Shown: one piece after another, positions 62,501 through 64,000 of the stretch
Position numbering within the stretch: the first letter of the stretch is position 1
Layout: every line of letters begins with the position of its first letter
NCBI GenBank assembly: GCA_029379385.1
Contig: CM055612.1
Span: forward strand, 4,402,001-4,466,000
DNA length: 64,000 nucleotides
DNA from: Quillaja saponaria
Taxonomy: Eukaryota; Streptophyta; Magnoliopsida; Fabales; Quillajaceae
Direction: 5' to 3'
Position numbers and translations under genes: made by a program
Notes under the pieces: model-generated
Seen by the model: only the letters and a program-made list of their open reading frames with translations
Told to the model about the DNA's origin: nothing
Databases searched by the model: none

Positions 62501-64000
62501 TGGTGCATAGTTTTCTGGTTTCTAGTAATGTTGTGGCAACAGGAAGTGGGATTTGATTTCTGCTATGCATATTCCAAACCTTCATGGACTGGTTCAGGAA
62601 TCTGCTAGTTTCAGTTGGATGACTAGTTAGTAGTCACAAGTGGTGTTGTTCTTAAATATTATGTTTTATTCCTGGAAAGCTCTTTAGAATTATCATTTTA
62701 CTTTTAATTCTTAAGGATCATAGTTGTGCTGCGACAAATCAAGCGCACGCAACTTGTTTGTTTCTGTTCCTCTATTCTTTTATGATTCCAATGATTGGAA
62801 GTTTGATGCGCTTTTCTATTGCAGGGGGATCATGTTGCCCTTTTGTCCTCCTTTGCAGAAATGGGACTGAAGCTGCGGCTGGACATGCCGGAGCAGGTCA
62901 TGGAGGTGACAACTGTATTTTTTCGTACTTCAACACCAGCTGATGAGTCACGTGTAAGTATGCATAAGATCTTGTTAGTAAGCTCTTTTACTACCATAAT
63001 GTTTCAATTTTCTTTGTCTCTTATCTAAGACCGGCTTATGTTGGCTCTTCTTAGAAAACCATGAAATCTTTGGCTGACCAAAGAAGCAAAAATATGAAAG
63101 TTATACAGGAGAAGATGAACCTGAACCAGAAAGAAACTAAACGCTTTAATCCTGTAAGTTCTTTTATCATATCATAGCATTATATGCTTATTAACTTACA
63201 TGTTAGATGATGTGAGGAAATATGTTTCAGGTTGATGCTTTTCCTGGTGATATTGTAATATTTGGAAGAGTCCTTAATCTTCTAAGAGGTCTGTACTCTT
63301 CATTGTAATGACATAGGTGATAAATAGTTGTTGCTTGTTCCTTGTAACTTATTTCATTGGCTTGGATTAGGAATGTCGTCCACCATGAATGTTCGCATAG
63401 TATATCAAGATGTTATGAGGCCATTTGCAGAATCTGTTTTACAAGGGTGAGTCTGTGTGAAACTCTACTGTAATTATTCCATGTACTTGGTCCATCTCTC
63501 ATTGGATTACTGCATTTATCAGGCACATATTTAGGGGACCATCAGTCAATGATAGGTGGATCTATGATACACCAGTCCATTCTGATGTGGAGGCCAAACT
63601 GAGGCGACTCTTAGTTGAGCTGGGGAATAACAATAAAATACTAGGAATCCAGGTGTGTATCACTTTAAACTTCATAATTCGGATATCCTTATTGTTTTTA
63701 ACCTTAGTGAATGTATTCTTGTGGTAATTGTTTGGTGTTTGTTATATGCCTCAACAGTTAATTCCACTGTGAGTATAAATAATTTGTGGTTGGGCAATAG
63801 TCATTGAGTTCATATGACTTTAAGATTCAATAACTCAGGTTAGATGTATACCCTTACATTTTTAATCTATTCTGATTTATATTTTTGTTAAGGTATGTGC
63901 CTATAAAGATGGAGAGGTCATTATTGACACTGCCGCTGGAGTACTTGGTAAATATGATCCTCGTCCGGTTCAGCCTGATAGCCTCTTTCCAGTTTTTTCT
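59546..64000 (+). CDS. ABC1 atypical kinase/beta-lactamase fusion, copy 2 (runs off the window)
   Basis: Fourteen exons are visible: 59546-59620, 59692-59919, 60267-60353, 60469-60558, 60644-60770, 61136-61233, 62056-62224, 62377-62498, 62825-62953, 63055-63153, 63231-63288, 63371-63446, 63523-63652 and 63893-64000 (cut by the window). All phases agree and the 532 codons seen have no break. ABC1 motifs are present: LEGLWVKLGQYMSTRADV, SIAQVHRA, VVKVQHEG, NGDPHPGNFLVS and PILLDFGLTKEL. The last exon enters the beta-lactamase half up to SLFPVFS, just before SxxK completes. Exon 10 is two codons longer than in copy 1 and exon 12 two codons shorter. Residues such as STRAD and EPQYDFNPMIDEW agree better with the Arabidopsis protein than copy 1 does. 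This copy is probably the better-preserved one. Confidence 0.92.
61409..61557 (+). mobile_element. tRNA-derived SINE-like insertion in intron 6 of ABC1 copy 2
   Basis: About 150 bases absent from copy 1. They are flanked by imperfect direct repeats AATGATTGTGGTGGTG (61393-61408) and AATGATGGTGGTGGTG (61558-61573), which copy 1 has once (about 51373). The body has an A-box-like TGGTTCAACTAGTCAAG, then a B-box-like GGGATCGAATCCCA, in pol III promoter order. It ends in an A-rich tail (AAAAGAAGAAAAAA). These are the hallmarks of a plant SINE. Confidence 0.8.
63839..64000 (+). repeat. Tract identical to 54390-54551 in ABC1 copy 1
   Basis: 162 bases, including 53 or so bases of intron, match copy 1 with no difference. 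The intron and exons just to the left differ at many positions. See the finding on gene conversion. Confidence 0.9.

Overview
This is nuclear DNA from a flowering plant, most likely a eudicot. The evidence is short exons with GT..AG introns, AT-rich intergenic DNA, plant-only gene families (NAC, PLS-class PPR, OVATE, plant GET2), a Copia retrotransposon with very short LTRs, and a nuclear copy of plastid 23S rRNA. Product names rest on my memory of the families; no database search was run.

Layout. Positions 1-157 hold the first exon of a two-on-two haemoglobin (GLB3, minus), divergent from a LAMMER kinase gene of AFC3 type (2224-6119, plus). A dead DYW-class PPR gene (6790-8390, minus) lies beside an intact intronless PPR gene closest to MEF21 (8959-10596, plus). 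Next come a plastid 23S rRNA fragment (11059-11243), a two-exon GET2 gene (11769-14787, minus), a broken tRNA m7G46 methyltransferase gene (15711-16464, minus) and a frameshifted OVATE-family gene (18544-18905, plus). After AT-rich DNA there is a three-exon NAC gene (25669-27309, plus) and a 14-exon membrane-anchored coiled-coil gene (30136-35952, minus) with a half-duplicated exon. A gene-poor stretch (36-43 kb) holds a 1.1-kb array of a 20-bp telomere-like unit, a 0.85-kb direct duplication and a 0.7-kb foldback structure. The last 20 kb carries two tandem copies of an ABC1-kinase/beta-lactamase fusion gene. Copy 1 (44847-57581) contains a full-length but dead Copia element in intron 6. Copy 2 (59546 to beyond 64000) lacks it but has a SINE-like insertion in the same intron.

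GLB3, AFC3 and GET2 correspond to neighbours at Arabidopsis At4g32660-32690, and the methyltransferase and ABC1 fusion to At5g24810/At5g24840 (from memory), so the window looks like ancestral gene order plus insertions.

A recurring feature: five otherwise well-preserved genes (AFC3, methyltransferase, OVATE, coiled-coil, ABC1 copy 1) each carry one or two 1-2 base indels that break the frame, while MEF21, GET2, NAC and the visible part of ABC1 copy 2 are clean. Residual assembly indels and true pseudogenisation both need to be considered.
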